Both the position numbers and the translations under genes were made by a program. Below the pieces are notes generated by a model. That model ran no database searches. It was not told where the DNA came from and worked only from the letters and a program-made list of their open reading frames with translations. From Alentia gelatinosa (lineage: Eukaryota; Annelida; Polychaeta; Phyllodocida; Polynoidae), in NCBI GenBank assembly GCA_950022655.1, contig OX465581.1:109599125-109663124 (forward strand): 64,000 nucleotides of DNA, in the 5' to 3' direction. Shown piece by piece: positions 11,542-22,460 of the stretch (position 1 is the first letter of the stretch; each line of letters starts with the position of its first letter).

Positions 11542-13223
11542 ATGACTCAGCAGTTTCTTTGCCTGTTCCTCCTGTGCCTCCTGCAGGTGTCACGTGGGCT
11601 CTGCGCATCCCTCAGGGAGGAGGCGGGCTCTGACGTCACCCTGGAGACTAAGATACAGGAGGAAATCCAGGAGATTCACATTCCGGTCAGCAACACTCTG
11701 TATCCGCGCTACCAGCTTCACCATGAGACACCGACCCGCAACAAGCGTTTCGCTTCGGGAAACCGTCGTTACCGACAGAAATCCCGCAGACAGCCAAGTA
11801 AGCATATATTCCCATTTTCAAATATATACTAATGTAGTGGCAAACAAGAGAGGAACCATAATTTGAGATTGCGTCTGGGAATATTCAGGCGATTCATTAT
11901 GGCGTAGCAACAGTCAGAGTCATATATATCAAGGCGATATAATGAGATTTCCTTTCTCAAATATAAATAATATATAAATCAAATATATATATCATATGTA
12001 TGTCCTCTGTCCTTTGATAACCAAAGATAGACAGATTTTGGAATAATTTCGACATTTTATTAATAATTCTGGTGCGTGCTGTCTATTTATAATTCACTTA
12101 GCTTATGCTCATCATACAATGTATTTTTTAGACATCACTAACAATCATCTTTGTTTCTCTTCACACAGGCTTGGGTGGCGATGTCGTCTTCTCCGCAAGG
12201 CGCGCCTTCCGCCTTTACTTCGACTTTGACTACAGCTCCCTCTCCCGGACAGACATACAAAGTGCCCACGTGATCATCTACCAGACGCGTCCACGGCGCA
12301 TGTCAAGGCGGAACCGGAAATTGCGATCCGTTGCCGATAGCCAGGAAGTATCAGGATCGGTACGGCAGCGACGGGACGCGCGTGAAACACGTGACCTTGA
12401 AGCAGACAACATTCAGAAGGTCGAGAGAAGGTCAGCGCGTGTCATCATGCACCAGACGATAGAGTATGGAGAAGATGTGGGGTCCACGCAACCCACCGAT
12501 ATGAAGTAAGTACATTTGTTTTATAACTCCATCAATCTCAAAACAAATATAAAAACCACAGCGTAGAAATATGGAGATACATGTAACCCATTCATCCAGC
12601 ACTTTGATGGAATAGTAACCGAGGAATTGAATGCGCTGTGTGCCCTTAGGTTTTAGCTCTAGTTTCATTCTCTAGTTTCATTCTCTAGTTTTTTCTCTAG
12701 TTTCATTCTCTAGTTTCATTCTCTAGTTTCATTCTAGAGAATTAACAATCCTGGACCAACTATAGATGGTCGTATTGGCAGAACTTTTCTTTATTCCAGA
12801 AACTCATGAATAAGAATACGAATATATCCCTAAGAATAAATGTGTAATTAAAGCAAAATTAGTACATGAGAAACGCCTAATTCTGAGACATGATAGATTT
12901 ATGATAACATACATGTTCCGTTATCCCATATCCCTTGTGACTAATCACAACCCTCCTCTTTTTCCTCCAGGTTGGTGGACTCGCGATCCCGTGGCTGGCT
13001 TGCCTTTGACATCCTCCCTGCCCTGAAGGACTGGGTGGCCGATGCCGAATCCAACCAGGGGCTCGAGTTGTGGGTCGTCAGCTCGAGACCTGGACGCCGC
13101 GCCGCCCGCAGCGCCACCTCCATGAAGTTTGTGAAACCAAACTCACAGCGCGCCAGCTTCCGGCCTGAGTTGGTGGTCAAACTGAAGCCTTCCAACACAG
13201 GCGTCGCTAACTCGACCACGTAG
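11542..13223 (+). CDS. Secreted BMP/TGF-beta propeptide-like protein lacking the ligand domain (3 exons)
   Basis: Exons 11542-11797, 12169-12505 and 12971-13223 join in frame (phase 1, then phase 2, all GT-AG) to give 281 residues. Residues 1-22 form a signal peptide. Basic processing-like sites are TRNKR (65-69), KSRR (80-83) and RQRR (151-154). The rest follows a BMP-type propeptide: FRLYFDFDYSSL (99-110) then a AHVIIYQ strand (118-124), RARV-type strand SARVIMHQ (174-181), and RGWLAFDILPALKDW (205-219) followed by NQGLELWVV, which matches the conserved W.(S/A)FD(V/I)..A...W....N.GL.L block. The end RPELVVKLKP corresponds to the RP.L(V/L)V strand just before the furin site in BMP precursors. 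Here it stops after a few residues (with one N-S-T glycosylation site). No cysteine occurs after residue 21, so the cysteine-knot ligand is truly absent. Likely role: an extracellular modulator of a TGF-beta/BMP ligand, which is inference. Confidence 0.8.
12657..12735. repeat. 15-bp minisatellite in intron 2
   Basis: About five to six copies of a ctctagtttcatt-type unit lie within intron 2 of the propeptide gene, one copy with a changed spacer. Confidence 0.85.
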
Positions 13224-13851
13224 ACGACAGAAAAGCGTCGAGCATAGATAGACTTCTGAAAAAGAAAGTAGTGCCTCAAAGGGAATTGGGCCTTATGATC
13301 TCCCCAAGATCTCTGGGTATACATTGAAACCAGTGCTTGGACTCAGTATAACTCAGCTAAAATAAGCGTTCGAAAGATGACGCCACTGAAGACGACACCC
13401 AAAGCTTAAACATGCGTTGCTACGACTCAGGCATGTTCCAGTATGTTACTACAATGCTTTAGCTCCAAGGACGGTTGTATTGTACATGGTGTTAAAGAGT
13501 TAATGCCGCTATAATCATACGAGCTTGTGGTTTTACCACCTATAATCTTCTAACATTGCATTCCCCTGGACACATAGGTATATGTTGAGTAACATGTAAA
13601 ACAGAGTCTACAAATCATTGTAACTATGTCTCCTATGATCTACATCGTAGACATTATGTGAATACTTTAAGTCAAAAACAATGGGGTGCATGCACATATA
13701 TATTTGAAACCCTATTTGTACGAAATGGTGCTATTTATTACCTCATATTTGTTTCCTTTGATTGATATTGGCATGCTACTCTAGCAGTGCATGTGCATAG
13801 GATATGTTTGTTGTCGAGGACTAAAATGTAAATATTTCACAAAAGATGCTC

Positions 13852-13857
13852 AATAAA
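13852..13857 (+). terminator. Poly(A) signal of the propeptide gene
   Basis: AATAAA lies about 630 bp past the stop codon and 41 bp before the piggyBac terminal repeat. Cleavage is expected at about 13870-13885, leaving the transposon just outside the transcript. Confidence 0.7.
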
Positions 13858-13898
13858 CCTACATGAAAAAGAACAATTAGTATTATTGTATTATTTAA

Positions 13899-13912
13899 CC
13901 CTTTCGCGCCGG
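13899..13912 (+). repeat. Left terminal inverted repeat of the piggyBac element
   Basis: CCCTTTCGCGCCGG directly follows TTAA. It matches the right end perfectly over 14 bases, after which the two ends diverge. Confidence 0.9.
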
Positions 13913-14944
13913 GCCCCCCTGGGGCGGGAAACGGCTATACGCCGGGTAACTCGGTCAGCGATACCCCAGTGGGCCGGGTGGTGGCGCCCTGATCTGCCAG
14001 CTGAGAGCAGTCCAGTCCCGAAATCAATGAAAATAAATATGTTTCCCCCAACCAAAGCAATAAAGTGTGGTATCCCAATGACCGCTTTGTTATATAGATT
14101 AAGTGTACGAAATATGGGAGATTTCTATCAAACCAATAAAAAGATATCGCCATTTTAGTTCCTCCTTCTTCATAAGTTTAGGCGGGTGAACAGTGGCGTC
14201 CCGTTGACTGGCGGTTCTGGCCCTTCAGTCGAATTGGATATTGCAACAGGAAAATCTGCCATTATGTTATGAATCATTCAAATATCACTCTACCAGCTGA
14301 GGATGAACAAAATATAAGTATTCCCTACGTATGTGGGTGGTTGTTATGAAGAAATAGTCAGCAGATCAACGTCTATGGACAGTACCAAGTTGAGACATCG
14401 ATCGCAAAATAAGTGTGACAGTGGTTTATATTGACAACGCCAGCCTGCGAAGTCCCGGTTCTGCAGTGATATAACTTTGCTGCTGTCATAACCATACAAA
14501 AATGCATTGACATCTCTAATCATCACCCTGGGAATATTCCACAAGTCTTCACGATTCTGACAGTGTCTGGTTTATTCATATAGACGGCAAATAACGGGAG
14601 AAAATGGATATTTACCAAGGCGCCGAACCTAACAACATGCTACTCAGTGCAGTGTCAATGAAGCCAATACTAAGAAAGCCGAGTTGTTTAGCCATCACCT
14701 CGCCCAGGATTTGGTCGATTTACTCCTACAAGACGTTATGACTTCGCTATTGGATTATACTGGAAGGAACAGAAAAGCCTGCTGATTCTGTCCCCTGTGA
14801 AATCAACATCATTATATTCTTTGCTGGATCTGTAGGAGTCAATCTCACCAAGGGGTTATATATGTGGCTTCGCCCCAGCATGGCGTGTTTGTGGTCGGCA
14901 CTTTCAAATCCAGCAACTCCCTTCACCGCAGTGCAAAGACAACG

Positions 14945-16550
14945 TGTAGAAAATGATCTCGCACAAGGTTTAAACCTTCAGGAAATTAATGGAGACATAT
15001 ATACAACAAATCACCACACTCTAAGGTTTGTTCCTATATAAATTTTGTAAAATTTAGACGTTTCGATGAATAGAAAATAAATAAAACATAACCCACATCG
15101 AACTACGCATTACCCTGTATGGGTGGGGAAACACTTGGCAATGTAGGTTAGTTAGAAAATCATATCGCACAAGGGTTTAACATTAAATATATGAAAAGTG
15201 ACTTATACGAGGATATTCCCCACACTCTGAGGTTGGTTCCCGTATGATATTTTACATTTTGATCGAGAATTAACTTGATGATCGAATTAAACCGTTGCGC
15301 CTTACGCGGTTCATATTTTGGCTTGCTTCAACATGGCGTCAACTGCGGAGGGGGGTTGACACGGCACGGACAGTAGAAGATGTCGATTTGAAAATTAATT
15401 CGTATGGACTTTTAACGTTAGATAATTGATCAGGGAATTATATGGGAGCAAAGCCAAGACTCCGAGGTTTATTCCAGTATATATATTGTCAGGTTTAAAC
15501 GTGTGGAAGTAATAGTATATGAATTAAAGATAATGACATCGAACCGGGCTGTCGACTCAGTGGTGGGGGGAGACGCCGACTACGACAAGCAAATCTGGGC
15601 GAGTTAGAAAATCATATCGCACAAGGGTTTAACATTAAATATATGAACAGTGACTCATACGAGGATATTCCCCACACTCTGAGGTTTGTTCCCGTATGAT
15701 ATTTTACATTTTGATCGCGAATTAACTTGATGATCGAATTAAACCGTTGCGCCTTACGCGGTTCATTTTTTGGCTTGCTTCAACATGGCGTCAACTGCGG
15801 AGGGGGGTTGACATGGCACGGACAGTAGAAGATGTCGATTTGAAAATTAATTCGTATGGACTTTTAACGTTAGATAATTGATCAGGGAATTATATGGGAG
15901 CAAAGCCAAGACTCCGAGGTTTATTCCAGTATATATATTGTCAGGTTTAAACGTGTGGAAGTAATAGTATATGAATTAAAGATAATGACATCGAACCGGG
16001 CTGGCGATTCAGTGGTGGGGGGAGACGCCGACTACGACAAGCAAATCCGGGTGAGTTAGGAAATCATTTCGCACAAGGATTTAACATTAAATATACGAAT
16101 AATGACTTATACGAGGATATTCCCCACACTCTGAGGTTTGTTCCCGTATAATATTTAACATTTTGATCGAGAATTAACTTGATGATCGAATTAAACCGTT
16201 GCGCCTTACGCGGTTCATTTTTTGGCTTGCTTCAACATGGCGTCAACTGCGGAGGGGGGTTGACATGGGAGTGACAGCATTAGATGTCGATTTGAAAATC
16301 AATTCGTATGGACTTTTAACGTTAGATAATCGATCAGGGAATTATATAGGAGCAAACTAGAGACTGTAAGGTTCATCTACATATATATATTTCCTGGTTT
16401 GGAGGAGTGGAGAAATTATAAAATGAATTTATGAATCTGGACATCACCCGGACTGACTTCGCCATGGCGTCTCATACCGAGGCTGGGCCAGCACGTTGTC
16501 TGCGATCAACTGTCATCGATTTACACTGACACTAAAGACAAGACATCATA
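14945..16550 (+). repeat. Internal ~452-bp tandem repeats of the piggyBac element (left array)
   Basis: Equivalent points gttag(a/g)aaatcat occur at 15151, 15603 and 16055, a period of 452. A shorter, more diverged copy begins near 14945, and the last unit decays toward 16500. Each unit carries a block ending near cagtggtggggggagacgcc. The array lies downstream of the transposase stop codon, and the same sequence is present in inverted orientation in the transposase intron at 17560-18460. Confidence 0.85.
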
Positions 16551-16582
16551 TATACAGTTCAGGTAGGTTTATTGACATTTAT

Positions 16583-19549
16583 TTATTCTTCCTCATGTTG
16601 AATGAACCCGTAATTCTCTATGGAATGATATACAGTGAAGCACTCGGGCAGACATAAATGACAATTACAAGTACTGCAGCCGAATTTGGTTTGTTTTCTT
16701 TTACTTTGAGCATTATTACTATTCTGTTTGAAGCAAACCCGGCACCAGCTTTTACGGCCGAGGTTGGCAGGTAGACAACGAGATGTTAATCGACTGGGCG
16801 ATTCTAGTGTCAATGTGGATATCCTGTGGTTGCTCCTCTCCACATCGGCCATTAGTTCCTGAATTAAGCGGAGGGTGAAATGATACAAAGAAATCTTTTT
16901 GTTGGCCAGACAGAACATAACATATGCATTAACCTTCATAAGTTCAATGATATAAAAAAACATCTTCAGGGTCCACTTCTGTGACTTTCGCCCGAAATTA
17001 TAATAATGAAATAGCTGGTCATACAGATCAACTCCTCCCATAAACGCTGAATAGTCCCGTATCGACTTAGGGCAGGGAATCTCTCCCTTCGCAAATTTAC
17101 CAGTGTCTTTATCTTTTTGGGTTCGTAAGCAGGTGGACATATTACTTCCATGTATGGCAGATAAACAATGAATTATTTTCCGATCGCGCCAAACTGAGAG
17201 AACTAAATCTTTAGACCTTGAAATGATACAATCGCCCCTTTTAACAATTTTTGGGTGTTTTTTCACCATCAATGATTTTGGTAGTCCTTTTCTGTTCAAT
17301 CGTACAGTGCCACAACAAAATGTATTGAACCTGGAGGCAAGATCTGAAAACATGGCGACTGTCGTGTAGTAGTTGTCAAAGTATATATGATGTGCTCGTC
17401 CAAGAACCTTTCCCTTCTGTAGCAGTGGTCTAACGACTGAATCATAGAGGCTTGTGGTCGACCTTTTATCTTTCCTAGCGTAGTATGGGAAAGCCTGCAC
17501 AACATAACCTGAAAATAAATGAATAAACAGAGTAGATCCACTGTCACAGTAAGCGTCTCTTCCCACCCCACCACTGAATCGACAGCCCGGTTCGATGTCG
17601 ATATCTTTAATTCATTTATTATTACTTCCACACGTTCAAACCTGATAATATATATACTGGAATAAACCTTAAGGTCTAGGCTTTGCTCCCACCTACTTCC
17701 CTGATGGTTTATATAACGTTAAAAGTCCATACAAATTGATTTTCAAATTGACATCTTCTACTGTCCGTGCTGTGTCAACCACTCTCCACAGTAGATGCTA
17801 TGTTGAAGCAAGTCAAAATATGAACCGCGTAAGGCGCAACGGTTTAATTTGACCATCAAGTTAATTCACGTTCAAAATGTAAAATATTATACGGGAACAA
17901 ACCTAAGAGTGTGGGGAATATGCTCGTATAAGTCACTTTTCATATATTTAATGTTAAATCCTTGTGCGAAATGATTTGCAAACTTGCCCAGATCTGCTGT
18001 CACTTGACAAGCGTTCCTACCCTACCCGCCCCACCACTGAGTCGACAGCCCGGTACAATGTCAATATCTTTAATTCATTTACTATTACTTCCACACGTTT
18101 GAACCCGACAATATATAAACTGGAATAAACCTCAGAGTCTCGGCTTTGCTCCCACCTACTTCCCTGATCGTTTATATAACGTTAAAAGTCCATACGAATT
18201 AATTTTCAAATCAACATCTGATGCTGTCACTCCCATGTCAACCTTTCTCCACAGTAGACGCTATGTTGAAGCGAGTCAAAATATGAACCGCGTAAGGCGC
18301 AACAGTTTAATTCGATCATCAAGTTAATTCACGTTCAAAATGTAAAATATTATACAGGAACAAATCTCAGAGTGTGGGGAATATGCTCGTATAAGTCACT
18401 GTTCATATATTTAATGTTCAACCCTTGTGCGACATGATTTTCTAACTCGCCCGGATTTGCTTACCTGTCAAACTCTCAGCCAGCACCCAGACCTTGACGC
18501 CCCATTTGGTCGGCTTAGCCGGCATGTACTGCTTATTCGAACATCTTCCTTTGTGTGGCACCATAGATTCATCAATGCAGAGGTTTTTTCCAGGGTTATA
18601 GTAACGTGTGGCCGCAGAATTTATTATGGAGAACAACCAGTCGACTTTTCTATTGCCCGAATGTGGCTTGTAGGAGGCGGGGTGCGGTCTGGTCGGGTCA
18701 ACGTCATCATCCGCAGGGGGCCAGAAATTGATAAACCTGAAATATAATGATTTATATATCATTTCTAGCTGAATGTCAATCTACTTGTGCACAGGTTGAA
18801 TAGGTTTATAATATTGACACTATAATTCATTTTACAATCAAAGCCTAGAGAGCTCTTGTTGACACTGACAGCTGTTCTGACAGCTATACTGCGTGCCTGC
18901 GTCGGGGGTTTGACTTGCGTTTGTTTACTTTTTCTATTAGGCCTGCAAAACAATAAATATTTGTTCTTACCTTAGAATATTGGCAAAACGATCCCTTGTT
19001 ATGGCTCTGCTGAAGAAGGGTGTTGCTATTTCCGTTATTTTCGACCAGTACTCCTTCATGGATGGCTTTCTGATCAATCCCATGAGCATAGACAGGGCCA
19101 GGAACTGTTTGACATCGTCGAGGTTGACTTCCTTCCATGATTTCATCTTGCTTCTCTTTCCTTTAGTGTTTCTCTGATGGGCATATTCGTTCGTACATTT
19201 CACCAGGCGCTTGAGAAAAGCCAAAGTGCAGAAAAGATAAAAAAAAAACAATCGGTGTCTTTGTTGAGCTAGGTACATTATCGTTGATGCCTGTTTTGGA
19301 ATCGTCGAAGTCTGGGAGGGGCGGCGACTTGTTGAGGCCTTTCACCATAGGTGTCCACCTTCGTGCGATAACCGATTCTTCGCAAACCTGTTCATTTTCC
19401 AGGGTTATGTCCGTTTCAGCATCATTTTCAGCATTTCCACTAACTTTATCGTTGTTCTGGTTGAGAAGTAGTAGTGTGGATATCGGTAAATCATCCTCCC
19501 ATTCCGAATCATTGCCAGACCACTTATCTGACCCATCTGAGTCCTCCAT
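16583..19549 (-). CDS. piggyBac transposase, probably 4 segments, one homopolymer frameshift or short intron
   Basis: It cuts and pastes the element at TTAA sites in the nucleus. Segments on the minus strand: 19549 to about 19240 (acidic N-terminus MEDSDGSDKW...), about 19240 to 18971 (KCTNEYA, the family TN.YA block), 18736-18465 (CIDESMVPHKGR then KP.KWGVKVWVLAES), and 17508-16583 (YVVQAFPYYARK to the stop). Introns 18970-18737 and 18464-17509 have GT-AG ends and matching phases. The catalytic aspartates are seen in CIDESM (about 18570), YFDNYYTT (about 17375) and GGVDLYD (about 17025). The C-terminus has the cysteine/histidine zinc-binding region (CRVC...CSTC.CHLC...CF..YH). Total is about 570-590 residues, normal for the family. 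The first two segments are in different frames: either a 67-nt GT-AG intron (19276-19210, phase 0) or a one-base change in the 10-A run at 19239-19248. The frameshift better preserves the conserved TP...FF..TN.YA stretch. Confidence 0.88.
17560..18460 (-). repeat. Inverted copies of the ~455-bp repeat inside the transposase intron
   Basis: Two units, with equivalent points cccaccactga near 17565 and 18029, lie in the intron between the third and fourth transposase segments, in inverted orientation to the array at 14945-16550. One unit boundary coincides with the exon donor at 18464. Confidence 0.82.
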
Positions 19550-19764
19550 GTTGGCGGACTGGAGTGCGGCGATACTCCGATTGTCGTCTGTGTGTGCCGA
19601 TTCACAGATTCATTCGATTATATGGTCACGTGAATACCTTTTCTTTTTATTATTTCGCACAAATTTATTGATTGTTAGGTATTCCCTACATTCCCTGAAA
19701 AAATCATGTTGATAGGTCCAGTATTAAGGAAAAAAAACAACGTTATAGCAAAATAGGAAAAAAA

Positions 19765-19846
19765 GATGCCTTAAGGCATCACCCGGCCACACACGGCGAT
19801 GCCTTAAGGCATCATCCGGCTACGCGCGGCGATGCCTTAAGGCATC
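19765..19846. repeat. Subterminal palindromic repeats, right end of piggyBac element
   Basis: Three copies of the perfect palindrome GATGCCTTAAGGCATC start at 19765, 19798 and 19831 (33-bp period), next to the right terminal repeat. No such array is visible at the left end. They may be transposase binding sites, by analogy with subterminal repeats of other piggyBac elements. Confidence 0.85.
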
Positions 19847-19848
19847 GG

Positions 19849-19862
19849 CCGGCGCGAAAGGG
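19849..19862 (-). repeat. Right terminal inverted repeat of the piggyBac element
   Basis: CCGGCGCGAAAGGG is the perfect reverse complement of the left end and is followed directly by TTAA. Confidence 0.9.
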
Positions 19863-19866
19863 TTAA

Positions 19867-20570
19867 AAACAATATTCAAAACTATTACCTGTTTGCAGCA
19901 ATCAGATTTGTTAATTTTAGCACATATACAACACATTCAAGCATGTTTCTGTAGTCTATCTCAAGCTAGTAAGGCAGTATCCTTAAGGCGAAAAATAATA
20001 TAGGCCAGTGTGTACTAGTTACAGGAGCTGGAGAGGGAACCTTCTATAAATTGTTTCCGCTACTACGTCCGGCGTCGCCCCCAAACGCCTGAGAAGATTG
20101 TCGACAGGAAACAATCTATTACATTATAATTAATAAAACACATATACCAAATGATCCCTTTTCCTTTTAAAGGTCTAACCGGAATTTTATCGGAATGTAG
20201 AACACGCTAACCTCGAGGCCTGGGCTGGTGTGAACACGTATACTAGGCCAGTTAGGGCCCGCCATTTTTATCTGAGCTGCATGGGGCCTCGCTTTAAATT
20301 AGCGGATCGCCAATAAAGCAGCGTACATTTAACCAGGTGTACCGTGTGTATGTATATTTGGGATTTGTTAGTGAAACCAGGGACTTGTTAGGGCGTGCCC
20401 CAACATCCTATAGACAGTGCCTCGTCGTGCTTCCAACAGTTAATCCTGTGTTCACCTTTACAATGGTATATATATATAATGGATGGCGCAGAATGCCAGG
20501 GTCATGGTTTTAGTTGAATCTACCGCCAACAGTATCAATTAAAAATAGGTGTAATCACAATGTATTCCCT
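19867..20570. other. No gene recognised
   Basis: Only short chance frames are present. Confidence 0.4.
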
Positions 20571-22290
20571 TTATCCCGTTTTTCACCGGCCGACGAAAAC
20601 GTCTCCAATTAATTGATTTCTCCTAAAAGTCTGTCGGTGGCGCCACCGAATGCACGTCGGTATCAAATAATCGGTGAGGGTACAGTGTATACCTTGTTTT
20701 TCCTGCATTCTATATGTCCATACCGATTTAATTTTCATGCTGAAACCTTCAGTCTCACCTATGAAATCAAAACATTTTGATTCTGTCGGTTTGTGAGAAA
20801 GTCGCTGGTGGTGGCCTTATTACACAATGTATGCCAAATTAATCAGTGAGCATTCTCTGCAGGTCCCGTTTCTAATCATTGATCAGGCGTCGGTACTCGA
20901 AAAACTTGGTATAGTGCCCATCCATAGATCGGTTGTGAATAATCAATTTTTAAGGTATACCGATGCCAGATCGGTGAATGGAAACGGTGAAAGACATGAG
21001 TCGGTACGGACGTGTCAAATGTAGCGGAAACAAGACATAAAGCCATTCTCCACTGGCCGACTATTTGCCATCGATCTTCAGTCGGGAACCACTAACCCCA
21101 GATTGAAGAATGGAAACCGATGTGCAGAGAAGTGTTCACCATAAAATTGTGCATAGATTATGCAATGAGACCACCACTGACCACTTGGTCAATGGCCAAC
21201 AGAATCAAAGGAGTTTGAAATCATTGGTGATGGTCTTTGTGTTTGGAGGACAGTTCTGTCGGTATTGACCTTTAAAATGCGGCAGAAACCCACACTGATA
21301 TTTAGATAACAGCGTGCAGTCACTGGCCACCACCAACTAACTTTAAGGATAACTCTATTAATAATGGGTACTGTTTTCGTCGGCCATTGGTAAATGGCTT
21401 ATATACTACATCCTCACTGATTTTTAGACACCGATGTGCAGTCATTGGCCACCACCGACTGACTCTTAGGAGTGTCACGTACAGTAGCCTAATCTTATCG
21501 ACTAGCTAACCCAGTGACAAGAAAAGAGAATTCAGAATATCTTCTTTGCTAAATGAAGAAGACAGATAACCATACACAGATATGTATTAATAACATATAT
21601 TATAACAAAGTATACAGTTACATAACAATTCTCATCAACATACAAAATCATATACACTTCTGTAGTGTTCATATAATATAAGTCCTCTTGGTCAAAGCAG
21701 TACTCACAGTCTATCACTCTCAGTTATTGTTCAATGTCTCCTTGACTTGTGGATATAGATGATCCAAAGTAGTGGTAGCAGTCATCAGTGTCTTTTCCTC
21801 CAGTGCTGGGGTGATAGTAGCTTATGGAGAAGCCCAATCCTCAGTAAAGGCCTCTATAGCCTAGTGTCCTATGGTGTTTCAAGCCTGACACTGCAGTGGT
21901 GGTAATGCTGAGCAGCATGGAGATGTTGACACCACGGTGTCTGGGTTCCAAGTGAGCTATGAGTTGAAATCTGCTTCCTTATATACCCCATCGGGAGGAC
22001 AGTCCAAACGAAGACAGGGGATGGTTCAAACGTTGGGGGTGGCAGTCCAAACGGTTAGGCCTTAACCTCTATCTGGAGCAAGGACCTTTAGGAAGCACCC
22101 CGTGATATTCTCAATACATACATCACAGGAGAACTCAATAAAGTGGTGCCGTTTTCGTCAGCCAGTGAAAATGGCTTAGAAAACACCAATCCAGCATCAA
22201 TGGTTCCCGACTGCATATCGGTGGTGAATATTCGGCTAGTGGAATATGGCTTATTCATGTGAGGCTAGAACGACCAGTGAACAACTACCT
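20571..22290. repeat. Inverted-repeat-rich transposon debris
   Basis: Blocks such as ggccgacgaaaacg (about 20590), gttttcgtcggccattgg (about 21372) and gttttcgtcagccagtg (about 22150) occur in both orientations. So do variants of cagtcattggccaccaccga (about 21435), gcagtcactggccaccacc (about 21318) and a tcccgactgcatatcggt block (about 22205). This suggests nested copies of a palindromic element. Boundaries cannot be fixed. The part at 21720-22140 resembles none of the other repeats. Confidence 0.5.
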
Positions 22291-22460
22291 TAAGGGCTGT
22301 GTCCACCAGAGCTGACTGCAATAGAGTGTCCAACATACTCCATCACACTATGACACAGAAGTTCTGTGTCGTAATGTGTCGGTAGGTTCTGTCGCAAACA
22401 TGTTGGTGCCGCTCTGTGACATCGCAATTTACCCAAAAAGTACCAACACACTACGACACA

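Larger units (their letters stand above)
13899..19862. mobile_element. piggyBac-type DNA transposon, full length
   Basis: TTAA lies on both sides (13895-13898 and 19863-19866), the target-site duplication typical of piggyBac. The termini are perfect 14-bp inverted repeats CCCTTTCGCGCCGG (13899-13912 and, inverted, 19849-19862). Between them lie a four-part transposase on the minus strand, palindromic subterminal repeats at the right end, and large internal direct and inverted repeats. The total is 5,964 bp, longer than compact piggyBac elements (about 2.5 kb) because of introns and internal repeats. Intact ends, an intact target duplication and little coding decay suggest recent insertion. 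Confidence 0.93.

Noticed and set aside
17509..17566. MGRDAYCDSGS as the start of the last transposase segment
   Set aside because: The acceptor at 17510-17509 joins the preceding exon to YVVQAF in the right phase. The upstream residues are intron and repeat sequence.
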